From Nymphaea colorata (taxonomy: Eukaryota > Streptophyta > Magnoliopsida > Nymphaeales > Nymphaeaceae): 64,000 bases of DNA. Every line of letters begins with the position of its first letter. Positions within the stretch are counted from its first letter, which is position 1. The stretch spans positions 16,727,858 to 16,791,857 of the forward strand of contig NC_045144.1 of the NCBI RefSeq assembly GCF_008831285.2, read 5' to 3'. Both the position numbers and the translations under genes were made by a program. The notes beneath the pieces were generated by a model that worked only from the letters and a program-made list of their open reading frames with translations, did no database searches and was not told the DNA's origin. Of the stretch, positions 1-27,134 are shown piece by piece.

Positions 1-250
1 TCTCTTTTTTGAGATCAATCTGACCAGACTACCTCCAAACAAGACAATGACAATGTAATAGTGAGAGCAAGAACAAAGTAGAGAAAATGATAACATTCCT
101 GTAAATGTGCTGTACTTTATACAGGTGATTAAGATCTGATAATGGTGGTGGCAACTGTATACAGTTTCTTTGTGCCTCTAAGCATTTGTTGCACAAGTCA
201 TTTGTTATGATAACTACTGGATTAAATATGACAGCAAGGTGGTAATACCA

Positions 251-323
<73 letters not shown>
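251..323 (+). repeat. compound microsatellite (CT)n(CA)n
   Basis: A TC run passes directly into an AC run. It lies in intronic sequence upstream of the first visible TFIIIC exon. I see no coding exon in 1-620. Confidence 0.95.
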
Positions 324-325
<2 letters not shown>

Positions 326-620
326 TCCACATTGACATCCATTCAGAAACCAATAATGTCCTTAATTTTTCAATATAGTTGACATGATGTCTTGGATTGG
401 GTACTGCAGAAACATGATCTCCTGCAATAAGACGTGAAGTATCAAATTTTATTTTGTAGCCAATTTAAGTCTTGGCAACGAAATGTAATGCTTTCAAAGG
501 CTGAGAACTATCTTTTATGACCTTTATGGAGCTAATGAAGGGGAAGCCAAACATTTCTTGCTAACAATATTCAGATATTCCTAGCCATATAATCCCCTAT
601 TTTTGTTGTTGGATTTGCAG

Positions 621-15886
<15,266 letters not shown>

Positions 15887-16258
15887 TGCACGGCATGCAC
15901 ATAATTTTGAGAACCTTCTATCATGTACATAGTAAGATATTTTCTGCAAGACCAACAGGAGACATGCACACAGAGGCACCCTCACACTAATACAGGCGTA
16001 TGTTGGACGACTATTTGACAGATTGCTCGAGATATATGGAAATTAGTAATGCTTCCTATTCGCTGTCTTCAGTACCCGCAAAGATCCAGAAGTGTGCGCT
16101 ACTTATGTACAACTGATGGTAATTACAAAAGCTAGCATTTTTGTACTTAATACCCATAATATATAGGTGAAGTGCTTGGTCAAAGTGATGTTTTATTTAT
16201 AGCAAAACAGGCTACATATGTAAACATTTCTAGGAATAGCTGTAAGTGTTTATTATGA

Positions 16259-16264
16259 AATAAA
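16259..16264 (+). terminator. candidate polyadenylation signal of the TFIIIC gene
   Basis: An AATAAA hexamer lies 373 nt after the TFIIIC stop codon, in T-rich sequence before a GT-rich stretch. This spacing is plausible for a plant 3' UTR. No transcript evidence is available. Confidence 0.4.
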
Positions 16265-16320
16265 GAAAATCTTTCATGCATATAACGTGATATCTTGTCT
16301 TGCTTTTGTGTGTGTGGTTG

Positions 16321-16364
16321 ATATATATATGTACACACACACCAGAGAGAGAGAGAGAGAGAGA
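16321..16364 (+). repeat. compound microsatellite (TA)(CA)(GA)
   Basis: Short TA, CA and GA runs lie just beyond the TFIIIC polyadenylation signal. From here to about 17450 I see no gene. Confidence 0.85.
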
Positions 16365-17451
16365 GGTGCATTAACTGCAGGTTATCAGCTTCAATTGCTA
16401 ATCTGATTTGGAATAAGTATCTATTTTTTGGAACTTAATTAGTTATTTTTAAGGCACCCAAATCCTTAGGAGGATAACAACCAAGGTAGCTCATGCAACA
16501 GAACAATAGATTTTGGAGTTGATCCGAGTCGTTAACTTGACGGTCTCTGCAATTTATCACTCTCGCACATCCAGTAGTGATGGATCTGCATCAATAAACA
16601 AAAATCTGGATCTTCTTTCAAACTCATTTGAGGAGAAGCGTCTAGACATACTTTCAACCGGATTTGGATGCTTAGTGTTTTAATGAAACCGATGCTTGAA
16701 ACTGTTTCCCAGCTGATTCACATTTGAGACCTGATTTTAAAGCAATTTCTACAGGTAAAGTGCATGTTATTCGTTTTGATTGAATGCAGAGATATGGCAA
16801 AATTTTGCAATCCAGAATCAAATACACTTAGGTTCGGCATGGTTCAGATTTATATTTGAAGTTTATTCTATTGATTGATTTTAGAATTGAATTTGAACTT
16901 TCCAAGTTCTAGACCAGCTCTGACATGTTTCACTTTTGGTGCTGTGTCTCAAACTGCTGGAACATGACAAAGATGAAACAGAACTGAGAACACAAGGAAA
17001 GAGAGGTTCAAGTCATTGATGCACAGAACAAACATCTGATGAAGGCAAACAAGTATATGGGTGGAGGAACGGTATAGAGGCAGAGAAAATAATCGTTTAG
17101 GACGACTATTATTCTTTGTACCCGAATCTTTTCACTTGTTATACTTGGCCGTTTAATTAGACAAATGTGAATGGATAGATGAACTCGTCACGGTCCATTA
17201 GACAAGAAGAAGATTGAAAGTCATATGCAATCTGATGTTCATGCATGAACTTTGACAAATTATAAAAAGTGGCTGTAATTTTTTGGAATACCCAGTTTTG
17301 GACATAGAAACATATTATTAAAAATTGAAACTTAATAAATTTAATTGGACGATCAATAGTCCCGGACAAAGGTTACTTGGGGTTAGGCCCCCATCCTTTT
17401 ATTTCAACAAAAATGAGAAGTATATACAACAAAAATGGGTCCACAAGGACC

Positions 17452-17916
17452 TCAGCTTCTCAAGGAACTATCTTTTAATGGATCCCACGTGTTATGGGTG
17501 GGATTCCATTTGGTATACAATCCATTATCCGGAATGAGCAACAAAAGATTAGTCGCTTCATCAAGAGGCCATCTCTTGCAAAAAACAACCCTGCTGATGA
17601 GACTGTTGATGAACAGAGAATTGATCGCCCTGTTGGACCTGCATCCTGTTAGACTTCGACAGTGCTGCTTCCAATCGCCATCGTTTGCCAGGATAGAGAT
17701 GCGTCCTTGATTGTCTTCCACGTTAGCCAAGTACCCAATGCATTCCATAAGAACCTCGGTCTCCCACCAGTCCGAATTGTTGTGAAACCAACAAGCCAGG
17801 CCATGTCGGAACTGACCTGCGGCGTCTCTGATTAAGCCTGCTACCCCTTTTCTGCCAGCCTTAAAGCAGGAGGTGATGCTGATTTCCACCCAAATGTCAT
17901 CTCGGTTAAATACCAC
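17452..17916 (-). pseudogene. LINE RNase H-like C-terminal fragment
   Basis: A 154-codon frame has an AGLIRDAAGQF-like stretch resembling the RNase H domain at the end of plant LINE ORF2. It is in a different frame from the preceding zf-RVT part; an intermediate frame (18307-17906) carries the WFIWRTRNHFKHKG segment. At least two indels have therefore accumulated. Confidence 0.65.
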
Positions 17917-18407
17917 TGCTCCAAAGGATTCCAGTGCACAACCAATTCTGTGTTTTAACTCGTTGCGAATCCGACCATTGGAAGGACCACCAGTGCTCGC
18001 TGCAGTGCAACCAGAACTGATTCGCCAATTTACCTATCGGAATGTCCCCTTTGTGCTTAAAGTGGTTGCGCGTTCTCCAAATGAACCATATCGCTATGTG
18101 GAAGCTGTCTTTCCAACATTTGTCAAGTGTTTTGTCTTTGAAGCCTTGCTTATGCCACCTATTAAGGCCTTGCTTGATGTTAGGAGGACTCCAAATGCCA
18201 TGGGGCAGTCCTACCAAACTTACCATAGATGTGAGCCCAAATGTGTTTGGCTCCCTTACAGTCGAAAAAAAGGACTTGAATGTCTTCACTCGCATGCTTG
18301 CAGACATAGCACCTGAAAGCGAGATGGCGACCTTTTTTATTAACTAGCTCATCCATCGGAAGACGACCAGCACTACCTAAATACACCACCCAGACCGCCC
18401 TAGGGAG

Positions 18408-19685
18408 TCATCTCCCTTTCCAAACTAGCATATTATCACAGGTCTCATTGCCTTTCTTTCGAATCCTCTGCCAGATCTCGTGCTGGTTGATGTTGCTTTT
18501 TTCAGCATCCTTCCATCTCAGGACGTCCGCCTGCTCTACCTGAATCCTAGGCCAAGAGACATGAATATTGAGGGTGCGAAGGAAGTCCTTTATGTGCTCC
18601 CCGTTCGTCTCGAGGATCTCTTTAACCGAACAGGAGATGCAATCTTGGACAAGGTGGAGGTGGGATATGAGAATATTGTCTATCAGATGTTCATTGCCCC
18701 AAGAATCTGTCCAAAACTTCACCAAAGCACCATTGCCTATTTTCCAAACGACTTGCTCTTTGACCCTCCTCCAGGACTTCAGTGCCGTACGCCAAGCTCT
18801 GGACACCCTTTTGCCCTTCGAGTTGCTGTCAAGCAATCCCTTCCACTCACAATATCGGCCTTTAACAAGAGTCGCCCAAGGGGATGCCTGCTGCAACACT
18901 CGGAAGACTAAAAAAGCCATATCGGTCGTGTTCGTTTCCCTGATGTCCCTGATGCCAATGCCTCCATCTGATTTTGGAAGGCAAAGGGTGGACCAGCTTA
19001 TACGATGGTAGCTCTTACAGTCTGCCATATCGCCCCAAAGAAAATCAGCAACCATCTTATTCAGTTGTTTATAGGTGGTCGCAGGGAGTTTGGCAACTAA
19101 ACTCCAATAACTCGGTACCAACGAGAGAACATGCTTGATTAAGCTCAATCGGCCTGTAAAAGAGAGACATTTTTGCTTCCAAGGTGCGAGCTTTTGGGAA
19201 GCATGAAGAGTAGGCTGCCTGCATTGAACTTCAGTCAAGTCTTTCGTCTGAAGGGGAATACCAAGATAGATAGTAGGGATCTGACCTTGACGCCAACCCA
19301 TATCATGTTCTATTTGATATAGTACCTGGCTGTCCATGTTGAATGGGAGGACAGTTGTTTTGGCAGGATTCATAACCAGGCCGGAGCAAGAAAGGAACTC
19401 ATCTAGACACACTTTCAGATGGCGAAAGTTGTGGAGCCTCCCATCAATGAAGAAGATGATGTCATCTGCATATAACGTGGAGAAAGGGGAGGTAGGACCA
19501 GCCCCCATGGAAGGGATTTTAACTTGCTTACTGATAATGTGCGCTTGGATACTGTGAGTGAGCATTTCCATGATAGAGATAAAGAAGTAAGGGGAGAGTG
19601 GATCCCCCTGCCTGAGTCCTCTCTTATGTTCAAACCAAGTCCCTTCTTTGTCGTTGATGAGAAGAGCTGATTTGACAGTGGTAAC
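18408..19685 (-). pseudogene. LINE reverse transcriptase C-terminal half and zf-RVT
   Basis: Starts at the insertion point and contains GLRQGDPLSPYFF and the catalytic TLYADD. The thumb and connection regions follow, ending at a TGA at 18408-18410. The same frame reopens immediately at 18389 with a zf-RVT-like stretch (C..C...H pattern) to 18180. Removing 3005 bp plus one 5-bp target copy puts this half in frame with the N-terminal half, so the element was uninterrupted here when the insertion occurred. Confidence 0.88.
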
Positions 19686-22600
19686 TGTCACACACCAACC
19701 TTTTTGACACTAACATTTTTTTTTCTAACATCCAACATCGAGGTGTGACTACACAACAGTTCAAAAGAAATGAGCCAAGCAATTCAAAACAATGGGGCAA
19801 CCTTTCCATTATATAGCATTTTAGTTCAACTGTACATTTGACAAAAATGCCTCAAAATCATAACATCAATGCCTAATAAAAAACAAGGCATCACTGAAAA
19901 CCAAAACCAGACGTGCCGGCACTACAAAAACCAAACCCAAAACCTCTCCAATAGGATGTGAGTGTAGCCATCTGCTCAGTCTGCTGCCCCGGATCCGCCA
20001 AAACCTAAAAAAAAGAAACAACTGAAGGCTTAGCCTTCGCAGTATGGCAACAAGCCAGGAAAAGTCCAAACTCTCTTAAGTAGGGCACAATTACAAGCAA
20101 ACATCAGAACAATCTATCATTATGTTGTGTCAAGACACGACATACAGAGGCCACTCAATGGCTACAATAACATAATTTCAATCACATGCAAGGCATTCTC
20201 AACATGTCACTTGCATTCATAAGCACAACAGTCACATGTACAACAATCCTATACATTTCAATTACATACATTTCAGTTTCATTAGTATAAGCAAATTTAC
20301 AGTTCCCTGTGGGTGCAAACACAGACATGTGCACACCGCGGGCGGCCCACAGCCGAGAGACAACCCTCGTGGTGGCCCAGAACAGTATGGATCCATCTAT
20401 CCGCTGCAGCGGTAGAGCACTCATCCATGGATGTGTGAATTCCAAGGAGAGATACTCAGCCTTCTCTAGGACACCCAGGTTGGAAAGGCGGGAGCCTACG
20501 TTCCGAACACATCACACAACAGTACCCTGGGGCCTTGCACCGCATGCGCTCCGAACAGGCGAGACCAGTGGCAAAAGCGGGACAACTCCCAAACACATAG
20601 TCACATCCCACTGGCCTCTCATCTCTTATTCTTTCATTCTTATACTTATACTTGCACAAACACAATTAACTGGCTAGCTCCTGAGGTTGGTTCACTTCAC
20701 GAGTGAACCCACACCTCCAATTGCCTCCACACGAGGGTTACACATAACCACAATAGTTTTGGCTAGCCGTCATAACAATATGGGTACAACTACCCTCTGT
20801 GCAATCATTTGCATCATTGCCCGCAGCAATGTGTATTCAATAAACATAACATTCACATTCATTATCATAACAATCACATCTTTGAAAACTTAGCCAAACC
20901 ACAGAGAGTAGTCTCAATTTGTGGTGGGCTCCTAGCTGTCCTATGCAGTTATCATTCTAGGATGCTTTCTAATGCACAATTGGGGTCAAGGAGACACTCG
21001 ACTCGATACCCCGCCTCATCTGTCCTAAACAGTTATCAATTATAGCATGCACATGCAAATGCGTAACATTTCCAAAACAATTACTATAAGCCTTTCAAAA
21101 CAATTCATATCTTATATCAATTCATGTACATGCATACACACATTCATTCACGGAACAATCAATCAATTCACATCACAAATCCTAGGATCCCATGATCCTA
21201 GGAACACACATTCACACCCTTGCCCAGGCAGGGATTTGCCTGGAATGTCGCCATACCTGTGGCGCGTTCACAAGAATCTTCAAAATGCCTCAAGCTTCGA
21301 ATCCGGTAGCTCAAGGTCGACGGGACGTACCCGGTGTACCTGCAGACACAAACACAAGATAAGATTCCTACTACATACCTCAACAATTCAAACAAAAACA
21401 AAACAAAATCATTGAGACACGTGTCATCGCCTCAAGAGGGTGTCGACGGGTAGGGTCAACCCACAAGTTCTCCAATAGGTCACTTCCCAACTTCTAGTAG
21501 TGCCAACAGAGGTCAAAACTCAAAGCCATCAATCCATCTATCACTAACGCCTTTCTCAAAACTTTCTTTTTCTTTAATCAAGGCGTCAACCCCAAAGATA
21601 CATCCAACTTATGTACGTTATCTCTATTTAACTCCAAGATGCATCCGTTCACAAAAACGCGTGCTACAAGCTCACTAAAACGGTCCTAAATCTTCCCCAC
21701 AACATCACAAACTCTACCAAGCTTCTCATAATGCTTCGAAAATTAATCCATCATGCTTAAATGATCATCCAATATATGAATCTTCGGTTTCCAACAAAAT
21801 CTTAAGCTTTCCCCAAAAAACGAAATCACTAACATGTGTCCCAAATATTCAATTCTAAGCTCTAGCATGCTCAAACAATAGTTATACATGCTTTAAAGAT
21901 AACATTCAATAATTTGAGCTTGATTAAGTCTAGCTCACCCCAAATCAAAAGTCCAAACTGCTGCAACGCCTTCGACAGCCACCCCAAGCGCTCAAACGAT
22001 CCCCAAACGGCAAAAATCGTGCTAAGACTCCACCACCTAGTCGTTGCTATGAGGGGAAGAATACGTTCCCCTAGCTGCAAATCGACCAAACCCACAATAT
22101 AAACAAAATTAGTGAAAAGGGGCCTCAAGGGAGGGGTCTGCCATACAAAAAAAAAGGAAAACGAAGGCAGTGAGGGTGAGAGCGTGTGAGAGGAGAGAGA
22201 GGGCAGGTGCTGACAGAAGGAAACGGGCAGAGAAGAGAGAGCGCAAGGGAGGCGAGAGGGTGCCAAGAGGGAAAGCAAGAGAGGGGGAAATGGGGGAGAT
22301 GGCGAGGAGGAGACAGAAGGGACGGGGAAGGAGCTCGAGCAGAGAAGGAAGGGAAAGGGGAATCGTATGAGCAGAGGGAGGGCACTGGCAGAGAGCAGAG
22401 GAGGCTGCGCAGGAGGGACAGGGAGGGGAGAGGCAAACAGAGAGGGCGAGAGAAAGAGCTTACCCACGAGCTGCCGCCGTCCTCGTCGCCGCTGCACCAC
22501 CTCCGTCACCTTCTTCTTCTCTGCGCCGGCACGGGAGACCTCCAGGGGAAAGACAAGGGAAAAGAGGGGAAAGGCGAGGGAGAAGGAGAAACAAGGGAGA

Positions 22601-22690
22601 AGAGGGCGGTGTCGGGCTCCCGTCGCACGAGGAGTTCGGGTCCGGGTCTGGACCCTGACCCGATCCGACCTACAAGAGCCGAGCGCTACA
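19686..22690. mobile_element. 3005-bp solo LTR inserted in the LINE
   Basis: Starts TGTCACAC, ends GCTACA (TG...CA), and is flanked by GTAAC at 19681-19685 and 22691-22695. A 5-bp duplication is typical of LTR-element integrase. The interior has no reverse transcriptase, integrase or recognisable primer-binding site, so a solo LTR fits better than a full element. A 3-kb LTR would suit some Ty3/gypsy lineages (Del/Tekay type), but that is inference. The right 550 bp (22140-22690) are strongly purine-rich on the plus strand and give spurious charged ORFs. A non-autonomous LARD-like element is the alternative. Confidence 0.82.
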
Positions 22691-22695
22691 GTAAC

Positions 22696-23040
22696 AATAG
22701 TCATAATTTTATGTATCCATAGGTCATGAAACCCAAGATGGCAGAGGGCGGCCTTCAAGAAGTCCCAGTTGACTTTGTCATAAGCCTTGCTTAAATCAAT
22801 CTTTACGCAAGCTGCTTGCTTCTTACTATTTTGAAAAACGTGAACTATTTCTTGACTGAGGAGAAAGCTCTCTTGGATACATCTTCCGGGCAAAAAAGCG
22901 CATTGGTTTTTGGATATAATCCTGGTCAGGATAGGCCGCATGAGTTGGACCATAATCCTAGTTATGAATTTCAAAATGCTGGTGCAAAGAGAAATAGGTC
23001 GAAATTTGTCCACCTGTGTGGCGCCATGCTCCTTAGGCAA
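22696..23040 (-). pseudogene. LINE reverse transcriptase, N-terminal half
   Basis: Contains FRPISLC, NQCAFLPGRCIQES and KIDLSKAYDKVNWDFL, the last carrying the first catalytic aspartate. Further upstream, in the same frame but beyond a TAG near 23081, the PDGFGN motif is visible. The frame runs without a stop across 22690 into the inserted LTR, giving a false chimeric ORF down to 21871. The true LINE coding sequence ends at the insertion point. Confidence 0.88.
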
Positions 23041-23195
23041 GAGGTGAAAGAATCCACGTATTGCCCTTGCTACTGCCTCCTATACAGTTATCCAGTTACT
23101 CTGAAAGAAACTGTTACCGAACCCGTCAGGGCCACGTGCGGAATCCTTATCAGCCTCCATCACTGCCCACTGGATTTCTGCAGCAGTAGGAGGTT

Positions 23196-23852
23196 TCAAA
23201 AGTTCAGCATTCTCCTCCGGAGTGCTGTGGGGCCTGGAGCTAGGGAATGTGGAAGGCGCCCGTCTCCATGGGAGGTCCCTAACAGATCGACAAAGAAGTC
23301 TGTGCAGGATGAGAAAATGTCAGGCGTTAGGATCTGTCCCTCGAGGGAGATGGTATCAATCTTGTTCCTGCGTCTCCTCCCATTGGCAATTCCTTGAAAG
23401 AATTTGGTATTACGGTCACCATCCCTCATCCATTTGATTCTAGATTTCTGGCGCCACAAATGTTCTTCTAAGAGCATAAGGTTGGTAAGATCTCGCTTGA
23501 GGTTGCATTCATGCTCAATTGCCTCTAATTGGCCACGTTCACTAAGGGACTGGAGGAGTCTGATTTTGGACTTAATCTCTCCTATTTGGCGGGGAAGATC
23601 ATTGGCTCCGCCCTTGCACCAGGACTTAAGCTTGTCCCTGGTTGCCTCCAATTTATGTATGAGTTTAATCATGGCGCAGCCCCTTTTGTCCACTGCGCAG
23701 GCTGAAGCAACTTGGTCACTATACCCGACCCTATCTTGCCAATATTGGAAATGACGGAAAGGGGTACAACCCCATGTAGTCAACCTGCGCTTAGATATGA
23801 AAAGCAAAATAGGACTATGATCAGATATAGTTGAAATCAATAGTTGAAACAA
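23196..23852 (-). pseudogene. LINE endonuclease C-end and linker fragment
   Basis: This 218-codon frame has SDHSP near residues 10-14, the conserved end of the APE-type endonuclease of L1-like elements. A basic linker follows with WMRDGDRNTKFFQ, a pattern typical of plant LINEs (family WxxxGDxNTKFFH). There is no natural start, because the element is truncated upstream. The frame stops at 23196 and the reverse transcriptase continues in another frame. Confidence 0.85.
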
Positions 23853-25393
23853 TGTCTAAGAGTAGCTTTTCACATAGGTGCACAACAAACTATATGAGTC
23901 GCTAAACAAAACAGAACATATTGAATTTGGAGGAACTAAAATCAGCTGGCAGTTTGATGTTGACAGATGAAAAAATATTAAAAGGCTTTCTAAACAACAT
24001 GAAATGGAAACATTAGCAAAAATTTATAATATAATAACAGTTTATGGTATTTATAGAGACAGTTTATGTTGTATTTAAGTACCATCAACAACATCTGGCT
24101 GCTGGTACATTTGAATTTCATGTCGAATGAGATAGCAAGTAAAGGAAAGTTACGTGATACGCCATTTCAGTTGTATTCCAAATGGCAAAAACTAGCATGT
24201 AAAAGTAAATTGACATGGCTCTTGTAAGTTGTAACAATTAATTTTAGTGTTTTTTTTTCTTACGGTATAATATCACATCTTGGTTTTTTTGTGAAAAAAA
24301 CCATCAACAACATCTGGCTGCTGGTACATTTGAATTTCATGTCGAATGAGATAGCAAGTAAAGGAAAGTTACGTGATACGCCATTTCAGTTGTATTCCAA
24401 ATGGCAAAAACTAGCATGTAAAAGTAAATTGACATGGCTCTTGTAAGTTGTAACAATTAATTTTAGTGTTTTTTTTTTTCTTACGGTATAATATCACATC
24501 TTGGTTTTTTTGTGAAAAAAACATTTTGATTCTTAAAAAAACATGGCCAATCTAATTTCCATTTTGCGGTTTTACGTTGGTTATTTTCTTTTTTAACATC
24601 CGAAGCAGGCTTAGAAAATTCTAACCAAGGGACACTAAGTATAAAATTTTTAATCTTGAACTGGCATTCATATGTAAATAAAAAAAATAGTCAAAAATAT
24701 CAATACAAAAATTCAAAAATATATTTTTGTGTGTGCTCTCAATGAATAATTGCCCTGCCCACATAGCCACACCTCCTTCCGCTTCAGTTAACATGCAAAA
24801 TTTTCTCAGTATAAATTACAAGTTCGAAGGACTCTTCGACAACCAAAGATATCAAGTCCGGCTGGACTTCGAAATATGCATGTGCTGAAAGAATCTAAAG
24901 GTATGAGATTCAAAAATTTATGTCCCGATTGAGAAATAGGAAGAGACAGTATAAACCAGTTTAGTTTGCCAGAATCGGGAGGGAATCAGCCGATTAAGAT
25001 CGAATGGTACCGTTTCTTGTTGATACCGATCTCTTTTACTGGAGAAGGGTCGGATAAATTAATGCTTTTATGCTATCATTTTTTCTTTTGACCCTTTTGC
25101 TTCCACTCTAAATTAAAAAAATGTAAATTTTGCGATGGTCGCGATGCTTGTTTCTCATCCAGTTCAGCTGATTTTTTGAATCTTTTGCTGACCATTTCGA
25201 TCGGGAAAACCGACTTCAACGTTTGAACAACAATGGTAGAGGCAGAGAAGAAGTGATTCGAGATAAGAAACGAGTGGCAACCGGTTGGTTCGATCGTGGG
25301 GCGTGCCGCATGGGAAAAACCGTAGCCCCGTTATTCTACACGCACTGGATTGTGTCAGGGGGGCCTGTCCGGGGTTATTTCTTTTCAAAGAGA
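23853..25393. other. intergenic, with one tandem duplication
   Basis: I see no gene here. The stretch holds the 219-bp tandem duplication at 24081-24520 and AT-rich sequence. The last few hundred bases should include the promoter of the cupin gene. Confidence 0.6.
24081..24520 (+). repeat. 219-bp tandem duplication
   Basis: Two direct copies start ACCATCAACAACATCTGGC at 24081 and 24300 and end in a GTGAAAAAAA tract. They appear identical except for the length of one T run, so this is a very young duplication. No function is visible. Confidence 0.95.
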
Positions 25394-27134
25394 ATGGCCG
25401 TCGCCGCTTTCACAACTCTCTGGAGCCCATCAATCCCTGTTGGTGGAGGCGTGAGAAGCAGGAGTGAGGTCCGTTTGGTTCTGAGACGGCAGGCGAGGGC
25501 GGAGGCGGCTCCAATGGCAACCGAGAAGTTGGGGGTCAAGATTGAGCGCAGTCCTCCTGAATCCAGACTCTCCGAGCTGGGCGTCCGGAAGTGGCCCAAG
25601 TAACTCTCTATCTCTCTCTCTAGATTCCGTTCTGCGCTCTTTGTTTTCCTTGAAAATAGGATGATTTCTAAGGACGATTCATATCAGAACTTTCTTTCTG
25701 GTAGGGTGGAACTGTGGAAGTAAGAGTATTGACGTTTCTAAGAGGGGATTTTGGTGGGATCTTAGTAGTTTTAACTGGTGGCAGATGCCCTTTGGGTTCT
25801 TGGGTTTGTTATTTTGGTGGAGACCAATCCCTGCAAACTCCTTCCCTGTGGTGGTTCTTTGGCTTCTCCTTCCTTATTGATTGAATAGGGACTACCCTTT
25901 CCTGGTGAATCATCAGATAGTCAATTCATCCCAGTTCTCCTAGTCGCAGAAACTCTGTTTAGTTCCTTGGTAATGCAGAATCTCTGTCTAACTCTAGACT
26001 TACCCAAGTTGTAAGAGAAGTAATTCTCAAAGAATGTTGAGGACGGACGATACATGATCCTGATTATTAGTCACTGTGAAAGTGCGGTTGACGAGTGATT
26101 CTGGTCTTTTCTTCTGCGAAGATCGTGGTCCTGATTCTGATTGGAGGACGCAAGGCATATGTGACATTAATAAACTGGGGTTTGAACTGTAAGAACATGC
26201 GATTTGGAAGTTCCGCTACCTAACCTTGATATCCTTGAGAATTGAGATATGAAATCCGCCGAAGCACCAACAAACTCAAATTGGTAGCGCTTAATGTAAG
26301 TTATAGGACAATTCATATACTCAGTTTTTTTGACTGGATCTCGTAAAATCGCATCTGCCATTTTAAGCTTACATGGAAATATGCTCTTTCACAATGAGAA
26401 TGAATGAACTCCTCGATTCTGCGTTTTTGTTCATTGGAAAGATGCATCCTCTTCTTGATTATAGTGGAGTGCGAGAAAATATGATCATCTATTGCGTATT
26501 TGCATGTAGACATATCAAGTAGGTGGTGACCAAGCACTTATTACGTGAAAGTATTTGCAGTCACTTGATAATGCCACCGTTTACTCTGGAATTCACTTGT
26601 TCTCGTGATTCATTCTTGATTCTTCCATACTTTTGAACATGTTTAGCTTGGAGGAACTGAAACTGCGATACACCACCTTATCGAAGCAGGATCATTTTGT
26701 CATGCTGTGTTCAACTATTCCTGCCTTTTTCAGATTGAAAGTGTTACCATTTTGAACAGGAAGTTCTCTCTGTAACTTGATGAGAGTTTTTGTTTGTACT
26801 CATTGTCTCATGCAACATCTGCAGCGGATAGGATATGTAGCAGAGCCGTCACCAAGCTTTTCAAAATGCAATTATGCTTTTAGATCTGCTGTTTCAGTTT
26901 GGTAATGTCTCTTGTGGTTTATGGTTTAGGTGGGGTTGTCCTCCCAGCAAGTTCCCTTGGACGTACACAGACAGGGAGACATGCTACGTTTTAGAAGGCA
27001 AGGTCAAGGTGTACCCCGATGGGCATGACGACTATGTGGAGATTGGGGCAGGTGATCTTGTTGTATTTCCAAAGGGGATGAAGTGTACCTGGGATGTTTC
27101 TCAGGCGGTTGATAAGCACTACAACTTCGGTTAG
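25394..27134 (+). CDS. PTAC18: plastid-type small cupin protein, PTAC18-like
   Basis: Two exons, 25394-25599 and 26930-27134, join in phase (206 + 205 nt) into 136 codons plus TAG. The intron has a GT donor at 25600 and an AG acceptor at 26929. Residues 1 to about 40 are rich in Ala, Arg and Ser, like a chloroplast transit peptide. The rest is one DUF861/cupin_3 domain with LGVRKWPKWGCPPSKFPW, ETCYVLEGKVKVYPDG, GAGDLVVFPKGMKCTWDV and a VDKHYNF end. The closest family I know is the RmlC-like cupins found in plastid transcriptionally active chromosome preparations (PTAC18), whose biochemical role is unsettled. The ATG at 25394 was chosen because it gives the transit-like N-terminus; upstream in-frame sequence is open but not family-like. 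Confidence 0.88.

Larger units (their letters stand above)
17452..23852 (-). mobile_element. L1-like LINE, 5'-truncated, split by an LTR insertion
   Basis: Minus-strand relics occur in the order of a plant L1-type LINE ORF2. They are: the end of the endonuclease (SDHSP motif, near 23815); a linker; reverse transcriptase with PISLC, AFLPGR, IDLSKAYDKVNW, GLRQGDPLSP and YADD; zf-RVT; and an RNase H-like region. The 5' side is cut inside the endonuclease, as is usual for LINEs. Coding is broken by a frame change between 23196 and 23040, by in-frame stops (TAG near 23081, TGA at 18408-18410), and by two more frame changes between 18300 and 17916. No poly(A) tail or target duplication is clear near 17350-17450. 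A 3005-bp LTR-like insertion splits the reverse transcriptase. Confidence 0.9.

Noticed and set aside
17873-19011. Several plus-strand frames of about 100-147 codons
   Set aside because: They are antisense to LINE reverse transcriptase and zf-RVT, which carry the recognisable motifs.
21871-22690. Proline- and serine-rich extension of the LINE reverse transcriptase frame
   Set aside because: The frame crosses the LINE/LTR junction by chance. The part below 22690 is purine/pyrimidine-biased LTR sequence.
22186-22722. Arg/Glu/Gly-rich 178-codon plus-strand frame
   Set aside because: It arises from the purine-rich part of the inserted LTR and has no domain.
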